NCBI GenBank assembly: GCA_963791885.1
Contig: CAWBUL010000004.1
Span: 1,116,001-1,180,000, forward strand
DNA: 64,000 bases
Source of the DNA: CAVSUZ01 sp963791885
GTDB lineage: Bacteria > Pseudomonadota > Alphaproteobacteria > Acetobacterales > Acetobacteraceae
Direction of reading: 5' to 3'
Shown: positions 1-9,855 of the stretch, piece after piece
Numbering within the stretch: position 1 is the stretch's first letter
Layout of the letters: every line of letters begins with the position of its first letter
Program-made: the position numbers and the translations under genes
The notes under the pieces: model-generated
What the model saw: the letters and a program-made list of their open reading frames with translations, nothing else
What the model was told of the DNA's origin: nothing
Databases searched by the model: none

Positions 1-2203
1 GTACGTCTATGAATTGGCCACCCTCGAGCGACCATTCCTGCTGTTGTGACGGCGTGGTACTGTTGACCTTTATCGAGCGTGGCGCTCGCATCGCGAACAG
101 CCTTAGCGTGTGACGTCGGCCGGTATCGATCAGCGCGTCGTTCCCTGTCTGGGAATCAATACGAAACGCCACACCTGCAGCGTCAGCCATGCACGTGAAC
201 CGCGTCTCGACGTAGCCGCCCTGTCGATATGCGTTCGTCCGCCCGTCATCTTCGTACAACACGAACGACGACATGCCCTCAGGATAGACCAGCAGCGTCA
301 TTTCATCAGCCGGGTGTTCACCGTCATACTGCATAACCGGACTCTGCGGGATGATCGCACCGCCCCGCACGAACAGCGGCAGCCGATCCAGCGGCGCTTC
401 GACGGTTACCCCGCCGGGACCCTTATACGTCGCGTGCGTCCAGAAATCGTGCCAGGTACCGGCGGGAAGATACACGGTCCAGTGAGTCGCGCCCTTGCGG
501 GTGACAGGTGCGACGAGGATGTCATCGTCCCAAAGATACTGTGTCCCGAGGTCCCACACCGCCGGATCATCGGGATAGTTCAGAACGAGCGGCCGCATCG
601 TCGGCAGGCCCAACGTGCGTGCCTGCCACGCCAGCGTGTAGGTGTATGGCATGAACCGGGCGCGCAACTCCAGATATCGCCTACAGATCGCCTCAACCTC
701 AGCGCCATGCGACCAGGGCAGATGCTGTCGCCAGACATGGCCATGGCCGCGAAACAGCGAACAGAAGGCACTGAACTGAAACCACCGGACGAACAGTTCC
801 GGATCGTTCGCGGCGACACGATAGAAGCCGCCGGTATCAGTTCCCCAATGCGGCACGCCGGACATGCTGAGATTCAGCCCCGTGCGGATCTGCAACTCCA
901 GGCTGGCGAAGGTCGCATTGATGTCACCCGACCAGGGCACAGCACCCATACGCTGCATCCCCGGCCCCCCGGAGCGAGAGAGAAGAAAAGGCCGGACATC
1001 CGGACGATCGGCCGCTTCTCCATCGGCAAAGGCCTGCTGGCGCAACAGGTCGTAGCGATTGTGCAGCACCGTGGCGGAGGTTGCTTGCAGCGATGCCGAC
1101 GCCGGCGGTCCCTCGCCACCATCGAGCCACCAACCGGCGACGCCAAGATCGCGCAAGTGCTGGTGAGATCGCCACCACCAGGCGCGTGCCTCGGGCCGGG
1201 AGAAATCGATCAGCCGCTGGCCTTCCTTGTATATCGCGACGGCAGGATCCGTCTGGATCTGCCGCGGATAGGCGACATCGAGCAGGTAGCCGGCGCGTTC
1301 AGCCTCCTCGAATAGGGGGGAGTCTTCGTGCAGCACCGGATACTCATGCGTGATGACGTGGAAATGCTTGTCCCGGAATGCCGCCAGCAGATCCTCAGCC
1401 TCGCCAAATACGTCCGGCTCGAATTCCAGATGTCCGACGCCCCGATTCCATCCCTTGGCAGTGCCGTATGTGGAAAGAAAGATGAGCGCAGCGCAGGGAA
1501 GCCGTCGCGCGCGGAACTGCATCGCCAGATCTCGCAACTCGGCCGCGTCGACGAAGTGGCGCGTGGACTGCATGTACCCGAGCGCCCAGCGCGGCGGCAT
1601 CGCGGCCGCCCCAAGCAACGTTGCGACATCGCTAAGCACCTGCCGCGGGTTGTCCCCGATAAGCATGTAAAGGTCGAGTGAGTCGGCCTCGCTCGCGTAT
1701 TCCAGCCATGTACCCTCGCCATCACCTGGCGCCAGCGTGGCTGCCGCGGATGAATCGAAGAACAACCCGTAGCCCATATTCGATATCAGCAGCGGCACGG
1801 CGATATCGGCACCTTGGCCGCGATTCGCTTGATAGTTCCAGAAACGGCGCACCGCGTTCAGGCGATCGAATTGCGGTCCGCCTTCACCCAGGCCAAGGAA
1901 ATGCTGCTCGCCGATGACCTGCATGCACAGGAGCAGACGCGGCTGCAGTCGGGACTGATCGAGCGCCAGAAGGAGGCGCGTCGTGCCGTTGCGATCAGCG
2001 AACGCGATGCCGCGCTGAGAGACCGCGAACGACAATTCACCTGTATTGAGTGCGCCATCGCGCGTGTCGTGTACCACCTCGGGCCAGACATGCCCCGGCA
2101 GATAAGACGCGGGGCCGGGATCTTTCCCGCCAAGACGGACCCGAACGATCCGCGTCGTGCATAGCGTCACATCGACGGGAAACGGCCGGGAGATGCGAAT
2201 CAC
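1..2203 (-). CDS. Glycoside hydrolase family 31 (alpha-glucosidase/alpha-xylosidase type), C-terminus beyond left edge
   Basis: The minus frame is open from a GTG at 2203 to the window edge, at least 734 codons, with no stop in the stretches I translated. The GH31 nucleophile motif GWWLDGGEG places the catalytic Asp near residue 361, and WSGD places the acid/base Asp near residue 427. The family cleaves terminal alpha-linked glycosyl or xylosyl residues with retention. No signal peptide is visible, so it probably acts in the cytoplasm on imported oligosaccharides. The start overlaps the stop of the SRPBCC gene (GTGA), so it is the last visible gene of the operon. The exact substrate cannot be read from the sequence. 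Confidence 0.9.
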   Translation of the reverse strand, partial: MIRISRPFPVDVTLCTTRIVRVRLGGKDPGPASYLPGHVWPEVVHDTRDGALNTGELSFAVSQRGIAFADRNGTTRLLLALDQSRLQPRLLLCMQVIGEQHFLGLGEGGPQFDRLNAVRRFWNYQANRGQGADIAVPLLISNMGYGLFFDSSAAATLAPGDGEGTWLEYASEADSLDLYMLIGDNPRQVLSDVATLLGAAAMPPRWALGYMQSTRHFVDAAELRDLAMQFRARRLPCAALIFLSTYGTAKGWNRGVGHLEFEPDVFGEAEDLLAAFRDKHFHVITHEYPVLHEDSPLFEEAERAGYLLDVAYPRQIQTDPAVAIYKEGQRLIDFSRPEARAWWWRSHQHLRDLGVAGWWLDGGEGPPASASLQATSATVLHNRYDLLRQQAFADGEAADRPDVRPFLLSRSGGPGMQRMGAVPWSGDINATFASLELQIRTGLNLSMSGVPHWGTDTGGFYRVAANDPELFVRWFQFSAFCSLFRGHGHVWRQHLPWSHGAEVEAICRRYLELRARFMPYTYTLAWQARTLGLPTMRPLVLNYPDDPAVWDLGTQYLWDDDILVAPVTRKGATHWTVYLPAGTWHDFWTHATYKGPGGVTVEAPLDRLPLFVRGGAIIPQSPVMQYDGEHPADEMTLLVYPEGMSSFVLYEDDGRTNAYRQGGYVETRFTCMADAAGVAFRIDSQTGNDALIDTGRRHTLRLFAMRAPRSIKVNSTTPSQQQEWSLEGGQFIDV

Positions 2204-2637
2204 TTCGCGAGGCGTTCGGCAATCGACTGGAAAGCTTGGCGGAATACGCCGTCTCGTACCTGACCAACCACCTGGGCTTCATCGGCAGCCGATACGTCGA
2301 ATTCCGCCCACCAATCGATGAAGCAGCGGTCTCCTGCGGTGATGGGTAGCAGCCGGTAGCCGGCCACGTAACCCGTCACCGGCAGCGGGCTGTCCAGGAT
2401 GCAGTAAACACACGAATGGTCGCGATCCGACAGCGACAGCAACTGCTCGCGCAGATGCCCGCCATCCGACAGATGGAAACTGCGCACGCAGCCGACCGCG
2501 TCGCTTGGCAATCCATTCTCGATCTGGCTGTCGCGAATGAGCGGATGCCATCCCGGCATGCTGTTGAAATCGCGGATCAGCGCCCAGACTTTCTCGATCG
2601 GAGCGTTGATCACATCGCTCACGTATATATGTGCCAT
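2200..2637 (-). CDS. SRPBCC (START/polyketide-cyclase-like) family protein
   Basis: A 145-residue protein beginning MAHIYVSDVINAPIEKVW, the usual opening of SRPBCC-fold proteins (hydrophobic ligand-binding helix-grip domain). The single domain spans the whole chain and there is no signal peptide. It lies 13 nt downstream of the Gfo/Idh gene and overlaps the GH31 start by 4 nt, so translation of the three is probably coupled. The ligand or reaction is unknown; members of this superfamily bind lipids, polyketides or aromatic intermediates, or act as cyclases. Its place in a sugar operon is unusual, and I give no specific role. Confidence 0.8.
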   Translation of the reverse strand: MAHIYVSDVINAPIEKVWALIRDFNSMPGWHPLIRDSQIENGLPSDAVGCVRSFHLSDGGHLREQLLSLSDRDHSCVYCILDSPLPVTGYVAGYRLLPITAGDRCFIDWWAEFDVSAADEAQVVGQVRDGVFRQAFQSIAERLAK

Positions 2638-2650
2638 CCTCTTCCTCCCT

Positions 2651-3715
2651 TCACTCGAAACTGGCGATGTAGTCCTGGACCTTCACCAGAGAATGGCTGC
2701 GCGTGGATTCGATGGACCCGAACACCAGTGCCGAGGCTTGCAGATTTGCCTGCACCTCGGTTTCCATCGGTGGGCCGCCGTCTCGCCATTGCGCGAATTT
2801 CTCAATCAGCCAGGTGTTGATCCATTTCGGCTGCACAAGCAGCGGCACTCTTTGTCCGGTGCCCTCGCGATGTTTCTGGCGGGGCAGATCCTGGCGGGTG
2901 AACACCTTGATCTCCCGATGGTTCAGTATCGCCGTACCGAATTCGCAATCAACACGGACATATTCCTGATACCAGTCGTTCAGCCCCACTGCGGTGGTGC
3001 TGGAGCCTTCGTACACCGCGCGTACCCCATTGTCGAAGACCATGGTGACGATGCCGTCCGTATCGCCGGCGTATTCCGCCCAGTCCGGCTTCCATGTGGA
3101 GGCGAACAGCGTATCGCATTTTCCGCCGGCCAGGTCGGCCACGATATCCAGGTGGTGGATGGCGCCTTCGATCAGCATCGGGTCGTCCATGGTGTGACGG
3201 AACAGTGCGCCCCACGCCATGTGCTGGCGCATATCGGATTGGTAGCGGCAGGAGATATTATTGACGCGGCCCAACTTGCCGGACCGGATGATCCGCCGCA
3301 GCGTCGTCTTATCCTGGTCGAAGCGATGGCTCATCGTGACTGCCATCTTCCGCCCGGCCGCCTTCACTTTTTTGACGATCCGCACTGACCCGGCCATGCT
3401 GTCGGCGATCGGTTTCTCGCTCAGTACGTCGACCCCATGTGCGATCGCGATATCAACGATGGCCTCGTGATGATTCGGCGGGACGACCACAGTGCAGAAA
3501 TCGGCCGCCACGGAATCGAACGCCGCGTGCGGGTCGGTGAAACAGACCCGGTCCGGCAGGCCCAGCGCCCGGGCGCCGTATTCGAGCGCGGCTGGATCGA
3601 TGTCCACCAGCGCGACGACCTCAATCGTCCTGTCGTCCACATTGCCGCGCAGGAACTCCCCGCACCAGCGCTTGCCGAAGCTGCCGACACCCACATGAAT
3701 CACGCGCTGCGCCAT
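2651..3715 (-). CDS. Gfo/Idh/MocA family NAD(P)-dependent oxidoreductase
   Basis: Starts at the ATG at 3715, which overlaps the cupin stop by one base; the longer open frame upstream is antisense to coding sequence. The protein has 354 residues, normal for the family. The Rossmann motif VGVGSFG lies at residues 8-14 and the conserved EKP at about 100-102, followed by the C-terminal substrate domain. Members oxidise or reduce sugars, inositols or 3-keto-glycosides with NAD(P). The neighbouring glycosidase and ABC sugar permeases support a sugar or glycoside substrate, but which one cannot be told from sequence. Cytoplasmic. Confidence 0.88.
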   Translation of the reverse strand: MAQRVIHVGVGSFGKRWCGEFLRGNVDDRTIEVVALVDIDPAALEYGARALGLPDRVCFTDPHAAFDSVAADFCTVVVPPNHHEAIVDIAIAHGVDVLSEKPIADSMAGSVRIVKKVKAAGRKMAVTMSHRFDQDKTTLRRIIRSGKLGRVNNISCRYQSDMRQHMAWGALFRHTMDDPMLIEGAIHHLDIVADLAGGKCDTLFASTWKPDWAEYAGDTDGIVTMVFDNGVRAVYEGSSTTAVGLNDWYQEYVRVDCEFGTAILNHREIKVFTRQDLPRQKHREGTGQRVPLLVQPKWINTWLIEKFAQWRDGGPPMETEVQANLQASALVFGSIESTRSHSLVKVQDYIASFE

Positions 3716-4344
3716 CACACGCGTCCCGGCATCGGTTCGGCGGGGCCGTGCGTATGGTTCCAGAGATGGCCGGTGCGCTTGCGGCCGTATAAGGTCGTTT
3801 CGAAGAACACCGCCGTCACCGGCGAGTCGATCAGCGGGAAGTCGTGGTGATGGCCGGTGCCGATGCACAGGCAGTCGGCCGGTCCCACTTTCGCGTGACG
3901 GTCATCGACCACCACCTCCCCAGCACCTTCAAGAATGATCCAGTATTCGTCGCAGTCGTGGTAATGGCGGTCGATTGAGGTGTGCTTGGGATAGGTAACG
4001 GGGTCACCCTTGTCGCCGGTATCCGAGCGCTGCACGCGGAAGATGCCGCAGCCGGCCATCTCCTGACCCCAATGCCCGGACAAGCGCACGAACTGCGCAG
4101 GGTCTGACGCACCAATCACTGTCCATTCGCCATCTGCCGGAGCGATGTCGATAAATTGCGCCTGTTTCAGGAGCAGGCTGGTGTCGCCGCGGCGGAGCTG
4201 AACCGTGCCGATTGTGCCGATCAGCCGTTCAGTGCGTGCGGTGGGCCTATGCGAGATCGTCTGGTCACGTTGCAGGTCGATGATCTCGAAATTCTCCAGC
4301 TCGCACCAGGAAGGCGGCGCGCTGCCACTGCGAAACACGGTCAT
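3715..4344 (-). CDS. Cupin-domain protein
   Basis: The start at 4344 overlaps the stop of the PEP-hydrolase gene by 4 nt (ATGA), giving 209 residues. The C-terminal half carries a cupin metal site: H127, H129, E133 and the HHH cluster at about 165-167. The N-terminal 80 residues are less conserved. Cupins in sugar clusters are often isomerases, epimerases or sensors, and nothing here decides between these. Translationally coupled on both sides, so it is a core member of the operon. Confidence 0.8.
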   Translation of the reverse strand: MTVFRSGSAPPSWCELENFEIIDLQRDQTISHRPTARTERLIGTIGTVQLRRGDTSLLLKQAQFIDIAPADGEWTVIGASDPAQFVRLSGHWGQEMAGCGIFRVQRSDTGDKGDPVTYPKHTSIDRHYHDCDEYWIILEGAGEVVVDDRHAKVGPADCLCIGTGHHHDFPLIDSPVTAVFFETTLYGRKRTGHLWNHTHGPAEPMPGRV

Positions 4345-5205
4345 TGCGCAGGATCCCTCGGGGAGGCGGCGTGCGGCAAGGTCAAGGCGCTGAACTCCTT
4401 TGTGCGTTGTGTGATGGCAATCTCCACTGGCAGCCGTTCCATGGAGCTGGCGCCATAGAACCCATTGCAGTGACGGCAGGTGTTCAGAATGTACTGCGCG
4501 TCCGCCGGCGTGGCGATCGGCCCACCATGGCACAGCACGATAATATCCGGACGCACGCGCTTCGCCGCCGCGGCCCATTCATCGATCAGCGCAGGGCAAT
4601 CATGGAGCTTCAGTGCGGTTTCGGCGCCAATCGTGCCGCCCGTGGTCAGGCCCATATGCGCGATGATGATGTCGGCGCCGGCCTGGGTCATGGAAACGGC
4701 GTCGGCGGCATTGAAGACATAGGGGGTCGTAAGTAGGTCGAGCGCGGCAGCGGCGCGGATCATGTCGACTTCCAGGGCGAAACCCATGCCGGTTTCTTCC
4801 AGGTTCTGCCGGAACGTGCCGTCGATCAGGCCGACTGTCGGAAAATTCTGCACGCCGGCGATGCCGAGGGATTTCAGACGCGAGAGAAAATCCTCGGTGA
4901 GCAGAAACGGATCAGTGCCGTTCACCCCGGCGATCACCGGGGTGTTGCGGATGACCGGAAGCACCTCCTGAGTCATCTCCAGCACGATCTCGTTGGCATT
5001 GCCGTAGGCCAGCAGGCCCGCCAGCGAGCCGCGCCCTGCCATGCGGTAGCGGCCGGAGTTGTAAAGCACGATGAGGTCGATGCCGCCGGCTTCCTCGCAC
5101 TTGGCCGACAAACCGGTACCGGCCCCGCCACCGATAATGGGATCGCCGCGGCGCAGCTTCTCCCTGAAATCGCTGCAGAAGGTCGCGGCGCTGGAACCGA
5201 GGCAT
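4341..5205 (-). CDS. PEP-hydrolase-family TIM barrel (C-terminal half of plant Tm-1), one-base frameshift near the start
   Basis: From about residue 20 the chain matches the PEP_hydrolase/TIM-barrel signal family: GGGAGTGLSAK, then LYNSGRYRMAGRGSLAG. The ATG at 5205 with an upstream AGGAG is the natural start, but it enters the wrong frame. Deleting one base around 5161-5167 joins MPRFQRRDLLQRF to REKLRRGDPII and restores a full protein of about 287 residues. The only in-frame start without correction is a TTG at 5111, which would remove part of the barrel. It lies 13 nt after the UPF0261 gene; plant Tm-1 is a fusion of these two proteins. The reaction is not established in bacteria. Confidence 0.82.
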
Positions 5206-5218
5206 GACGCGTTTTCTC

Positions 5219-6418
5219 CTAACCGGCGATTTCGCGGAAGGCAGCGACCAGCGCGGCCGAGAACCGCGGATCGTTGATCGCCCAGGGCAGGCGTGTCACG
5301 CGCCGTGATGGCGTCGCGGTGATGCGTGCCGTCAATGTGTCGAACAACGCCCGGTCGGCTTCCGGATCGTGGAAGGGCTGGCCGGGTACATCGATGGCCG
5401 AGACGCCGCCTTCAGGAATCAGAAACCGGACCGGACCATCCATGCGATTGATCTTCGCGGCAATCCACTCGGCCATTCGCACGTTTTCCTCTGCGGTGGT
5501 GCGCATCAGCGTGACCTGCGGATTGTGTACGTGAAAATGCCGCCCGCGATAGCGCTGGGGCACCGTGTCTGCGGCGCCGAAATTCACCATGTCCAGTGCC
5601 CCGCAGGAGACGACGTAAGGAATCCGGGTGCGGATGATCGCGTCGAACCGTGTCTCATCAGCGGGAAAGATGCCGCCCATCAGCAGATCGCAGATCTCGG
5701 TGGTCGTGGTATCCAACGCGCCCGTCAGCAGTCCCGATGCGATCAGCTTTTCCATGGCCTGCCCACCGGTGCCGACGGCGTGGAACACCACGCAGTCATG
5801 CGTCGGCTCCAGTGCCGCAGAAACCGCCTGCACGCATTGCGTCGTCACGCCGAACATGGTCAGCCCGATTGCCGCCCGGATCTGCGCCGGCTCCTGATCG
5901 GGTGTCAGTCGGATCATGCCGGCAAGCGCGTGCGCCGCATTGCCAAGCAGCCGTCGCGAGATGCGATTGAGGCCTTGCACGTCGGTCATCGACGGTACCA
6001 ACCACAGATCGCTGGCACCCACATACGCGCTGACATTGCCAGAGGCGACGGTGGACACCAGCACCTTCGGCCGCCCCACAGGCAGGGACCGCATTCCCGG
6101 AGCCAGCAGCGCAGCGCCGCCGCTACCGCCCGCACCGATGATCCCGGCGATGTCGTCCCGACTCGCCACGAACCGCTCGAACGCCAGGCTCATCGCTGCA
6201 ACCGCGGTGCCCCGGTCATCCAGCCCCAGCACCGCGCTCTCACCCTGCGGATGATGTCGCGCCACCTCCGCCGCGGTGACGTCGCATGCCACGTCATGCG
6301 GGCGCGTTGATACATCCACGGTGCAGGTCGCCGCATCGGCATCGCGCAGGCAGGCGCCGATGAAGTGCAGCTCCGGCCCTTTCGTGTCGAACGTGCCGCA
6401 GACATAGGCCTTTGGCAT
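5219..6418 (-). CDS. UPF0261 / Tm-1-like ATP-binding domain protein
   Basis: Start at 6418 (MPKAYVCGTFDTKG) with an upstream AGGAG; the longer frame reaching 6670 overlaps the divergent gene and is not needed. The 399 residues match the usual UPF0261 length. The family binds ATP in plant Tm-1, where it is fused to the TIM barrel encoded by the next gene here. It is the first gene of the six-gene minus-strand operon and lies back to back with a sugar ABC transporter, sharing a 142-bp promoter region. The enzymatic role is unknown; a small-molecule kinase or hydrolase step in carbohydrate breakdown is only an inference. Confidence 0.85.
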   Translation of the reverse strand: MPKAYVCGTFDTKGPELHFIGACLRDADAATCTVDVSTRPHDVACDVTAAEVARHHPQGESAVLGLDDRGTAVAAMSLAFERFVASRDDIAGIIGAGGSGGAALLAPGMRSLPVGRPKVLVSTVASGNVSAYVGASDLWLVPSMTDVQGLNRISRRLLGNAAHALAGMIRLTPDQEPAQIRAAIGLTMFGVTTQCVQAVSAALEPTHDCVVFHAVGTGGQAMEKLIASGLLTGALDTTTTEICDLLMGGIFPADETRFDAIIRTRIPYVVSCGALDMVNFGAADTVPQRYRGRHFHVHNPQVTLMRTTAEENVRMAEWIAAKINRMDGPVRFLIPEGGVSAIDVPGQPFHDPEADRALFDTLTARITATPSRRVTRLPWAINDPRFSAALVAAFREIAG

Positions 6419-6560
6419 GCCGCTTTCTCCTCGCAAGCGGAAGGTATCCGAGGCAGCGGCGCGAAAGACAAGACCGTGCCGAATTGCACCCGGCCTGCGG
6501 TGCGTGCATCCTCCGTTCCCTGGGCGTGCCGGAAACCGCCCCAACGAAGGAGGAGACACC

Positions 6561-7791
6561 GTGCTGCGAAGGTCTTTCCTGGCGGGTACTGCTACCGCCG
6601 GTTTCATGGCAACGCGCGCACATGCCGAGACGAAAACCGTGTCGCTCTGGCACGTCTTCAATCTCGACACGGATATGATCTATCCGGGCATGAAGGCGTT
6701 TAACGCATCGCAGTCCGTCTACAAGATCGAGCCGCGCCTGGTACCCGGCGCGCAGATCGTTACTGAACTCATTCGCGCCATCGCCACCGGATCCGTACCG
6801 GACTTGGTGACGCTCGACAGCCCCGTGGTGGCAAGCTTCTCGGCCCAAGGCACGCTGACCGATCTCACCGCCAACGTGGCGCAATCGAAATTCATCAAGC
6901 CCGACGTGTATTTCAAAGGCCCATGGGCGTCGGGCCAATGGCGCGGAAAGACCTATGGCGTGCCGCGCGACGCAAATACGCTGGGGCTCTATTATAACGC
7001 GGATATGTTTAAGGCGAAGGGCCTCGATCCGGATAAGCCGCCGCACACATGGTCGGAGCTGAAAGCGGCTGCGCAGAAGCTGCGCGATCCAGCAAAGAAC
7101 GTTTACGGCTTTGGCTTCTGCGCCACGCAGGCGGAAGAGGGCGTGTTTCAGTGGTTGCCGTTCCTGTGGCAGGCCGGTGGCTCGATCGACAAACTGGACC
7201 AGCCCGAGGCAACGGCGGCGCTGCAATACATCACTGACATGGTACTGCACGACATCGCGTCGAAAGATGTTATCAATGAGAGCCAGTACCGAGGTCACCA
7301 ACACGTTCATGGCGGGCAACACGGCCATGGTTCAGGGCGGCCCATGGGAATTGCCGCGCCTGTCGAAGACCGTGAAGTTTGACTGGCGGCTCGCGCCGCT
7401 GCCGGTGAAGGACGACAAGCAGATCAAGGCCGATTGTCTCGGCGGCTACGACTTCGTCGTCCCGGCCGGCGCCGCCCAGGTCGACGGCGCGTTCCGGTTC
7501 ATTGAATTCATGTCCAATCCGCAGGTCCTGAACGAGGGCTGGAAGAGCGGACGCATCGCCCCACGGGAAGACGTGTCGGTGCAGAATCCGCTGTGGCCGC
7601 AAGCCTATGCGACGTATCGCAGCGAGATGGCGTATGCCCGGCCCCGCGGTCCGCATCCGCAATGGCCGGATATATCCCGCCCGATGCAGACTGCGATCCA
7701 GCAGGCACTCACCGGAGCGCGACCACCTGCCGATGCACTGAAGGACGCCGCGGCGCAAATACAGCCTATCCTCGCGAAGGTTCCTCTCTGA
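6561..7791 (+). CDS. Sugar ABC transporter substrate-binding protein, one-base frameshift near 7288
   Basis: GTG start at 6561 preceded by AAGGAGGAG. The N-terminus RRSFLAGTATAGF resembles a Tat signal, with likely cleavage after ATRAHA. The body is a family-1 extracellular solute-binding protein (periplasmic, malto-oligosaccharide/glycerol-3-phosphate-like), including NTFMAGNTAMVQGGPW. Near 7285-7292 the reading frame changes: the segment ending in DVINESQ continues as EVTNTFMAG one frame over, so there is one extra base. The corrected protein has about 409 residues, normal for the family. Followed by two permease genes; no ATPase gene is present. Confidence 0.85.
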
Positions 7792-7844
7792 TCCGCTTGT
7801 CGGCAGCCTCCGCAGGAAACGCACTGACACCGCGCCGGGCCGGC

Positions 7845-8744
7845 ATGCTCGGCGCACGCCGGCAGCGCCAGTCGCCGCTCCTGCTCTACGCCTTCCTCGC
7901 GGCGTCGATGATGTACCTGCTCGTCTTCATCGGCCTGCCGGTAATCTACAACCTGGTCATGAGCGTCCAGGACGTCACACTCCGGAACATCGTCGATCTC
8001 GTTCGGCCATTCATCGGCCTGCAAAACTATCGTGATGCCTTCGCCGACCCGTCGTTCCGCAAGGTGCTGCTCAATTCGGCGATCTTTGTCGGCGTCAACG
8101 TGATCGCCCAAGTCGGTATCGGCTTGTTCGTGGCGCTGTTTTTCGCCCAACGCTTCCCAGGCACGCACTTCCTGCGCGGCCTTCTGCTCTCATCCTGGAT
8201 CCTGCCCGCGCTCGTCGTGGGCGCGCTGTGGAAGTGGATCTTCGCCACCGAATACGGCGTTGCCAACTTCTTCCTGATCGCTCTGCATCTGATTCACACA
8301 CCGATTCACTGGCTGTCCGATCCGTCGGTGGCACTCTCATCCGTGACAATCGCCAACATCTGGTTTGGCACCCCGTTCGCCATGATCCTGATCGCCGCCG
8401 GCCTCACCGCCATCCCGGAGGAGCAATACGAGGCCGCATCCCTCGACGGCGCCGGCCCGATCGCCCGCTTCTTCTATATCACCTTGCCGTCGCTCTGGCC
8501 CACGCTGGTCGCGGTCGCCTGCCTGGTCACGATCTATACCATGCGCGCGTTCGACCTGATCTTCGCCATGACACAGGGAGGCCCGCTGGACGCCAGCAAC
8601 GTCCTGCCGCTGCTCTCCTACCAGATCTCCTTTCAGCGGTTCCATTTCGGCGTGGGTGCCGCTGTCGGTAGCTTCTCCTTCATCATCGTGCTGGCCGTCG
8701 CATTCCTTTACGTGCGAACGCTGCGGCGGGAAGCGGCGGAATGA
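7845..8744 (+). CDS. Sugar ABC transporter permease (MalF/UgpA type)
   Basis: Inner-membrane permease with six predicted membrane segments and the EAA loop EEQYEAASLDGAG, which contacts the ATPase. I use the ATG at 7845 (MLGARRQRQSP, 299 residues); an in-frame TTG at 7797 closer to the previous stop is a possible alternative. The frame continues upstream of this point but there it overlaps the binding-protein gene. Its stop overlaps the start of the second permease by 4 nt. Confidence 0.88.
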   Translation: MLGARRQRQSPLLLYAFLAASMMYLLVFIGLPVIYNLVMSVQDVTLRNIVDLVRPFIGLQNYRDAFADPSFRKVLLNSAIFVGVNVIAQVGIGLFVALFFAQRFPGTHFLRGLLLSSWILPALVVGALWKWIFATEYGVANFFLIALHLIHTPIHWLSDPSVALSSVTIANIWFGTPFAMILIAAGLTAIPEEQYEAASLDGAGPIARFFYITLPSLWPTLVAVACLVTIYTMRAFDLIFAMTQGGPLDASNVLPLLSYQISFQRFHFGVGAAVGSFSFIIVLAVAFLYVRTLRREAAE

Positions 8745-9580
8745 TCCGCCGTATGCTGGGATCGCGCGGCGTTGGCCGGCTGTGCTGTGCGATCGGTACG
8801 CTCGGCGTGATCTGCTACCTGTTCCCGGTGTACTGGATGCTGATCTCCGGGCTGAAGACCTCGGCCGAGATCTTCGCCAGCCCACCGACGATCATCCCCG
8901 CGCATCCGACACTGGCTGCGTTCCGCAACGTTTTCTCGAGCGAAAACGTTGCACGCTACATGCGCAACAGCCTCGCCATCGCGATCCCGGTCACCATTCT
9001 TACGCTGCTTCTTGGGTCCAGCGGGGGCTACGCGCTAAGCCGCCTGCGCACGTCATTGGTCGATGCCGCGCTGGTGCTTACGCTCATTCTCCAGATCTTT
9101 CCCGACGCTCTGCTGGCCACCCCAATGTTCATCATTTTCCGTCACTTCGGGCTGCTCAACACGTTCACCTCGGTCATCCTGGCTACCAGCTCGAAGTCAC
9201 TGGCGTTCGCGCTGGTCATCCTGCGGCCGATGTATCGCCAGGTTCCGATCGAGATCGAGGAAGCCTCCCGCGTCGATGGATGCAACACGCTGCAGACGTT
9301 CTGGCGCATTGTGCTGCCGATGATGCGTGTGCCGCTGATCGTCGTGGGCGTGCTGAGCTTCGTGCAGGCATACGGGCAGTTCGTCTATCCCCTGACGCTG
9401 CTGAGCAGGGAGGAGCTGCAGCCGGCGACCGTCGGGATCTATAGTTTCATCGGCGCGGAATACGCCGACTGGGACCGTGTGATGGCGTTTGCGTCGGTGT
9501 TCGCGCTTCCCGTGTTGATCCTGTTCCTGATGCTGCAACGGAAGATCGTGGCCGGACTGACCACTGGTGCCTTGAAGTAA
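8741..9580 (+). CDS. Sugar ABC transporter permease (MalG/UgpE type)
   Basis: A 279-residue inner-membrane protein with a hydrophobic N-terminal segment, five further membrane segments and the EAA motif IEIEEASRVDGCN. It pairs with the preceding permease (ATGA overlap) to form the membrane channel of a CUT1-type sugar importer. The cluster ends here: after about 210 bp without a recognisable gene comes an IS256-family insertion. The ATPase subunit must be encoded outside this window. Confidence 0.9.
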   Translation: MIRRMLGSRGVGRLCCAIGTLGVICYLFPVYWMLISGLKTSAEIFASPPTIIPAHPTLAAFRNVFSSENVARYMRNSLAIAIPVTILTLLLGSSGGYALSRLRTSLVDAALVLTLILQIFPDALLATPMFIIFRHFGLLNTFTSVILATSSKSLAFALVILRPMYRQVPIEIEEASRVDGCNTLQTFWRIVLPMMRVPLIVVGVLSFVQAYGQFVYPLTLLSREELQPATVGIYSFIGAEYADWDRVMAFASVFALPVLILFLMLQRKIVAGLTTGALK

Positions 9581-9855
9581 GAAGACGCCGCATCCGGCTG
9601 TGCCAGGCCATTGCCCTACTTCTGGCCCTGAGGCACGCGCTGTGCCCTTGGGCGTTGCACGATTACCGCTATCCCGAACCGGACGAACCCCATCCGATCG
9701 CGCCCGGCGCACAACGCCGGAAGATCGAGACGGGGCGGCGGGAGAGCGTGCATGCAAGGTGCATGCGCTCCGGTCACGGCGCCATAACGGCCTCGGAGAT
9801 GGTGTCCCAACACGTGGTGTAGGAGCAGAACTCCTTGGCGGGTTGGACCGCCGTG

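Noticed and set aside
110..1315. Long plus-strand open frame over the GH31 gene
   Set aside because: It is the antisense of clear GH31 coding sequence with catalytic motifs; GC-rich DNA commonly yields such shadow frames.
9735..9770. Palindrome around GTGCATGC near the end of the first permease operon
   Set aside because: The stem is bulged and no T-run follows, so I do not call a terminator.
9590..9797. Possible coding fragment interrupted by IS256 copy 1
   Set aside because: A plus-strand frame is open on both sides but there is no start, no recognisable domain and it runs into tRNA-Gln.
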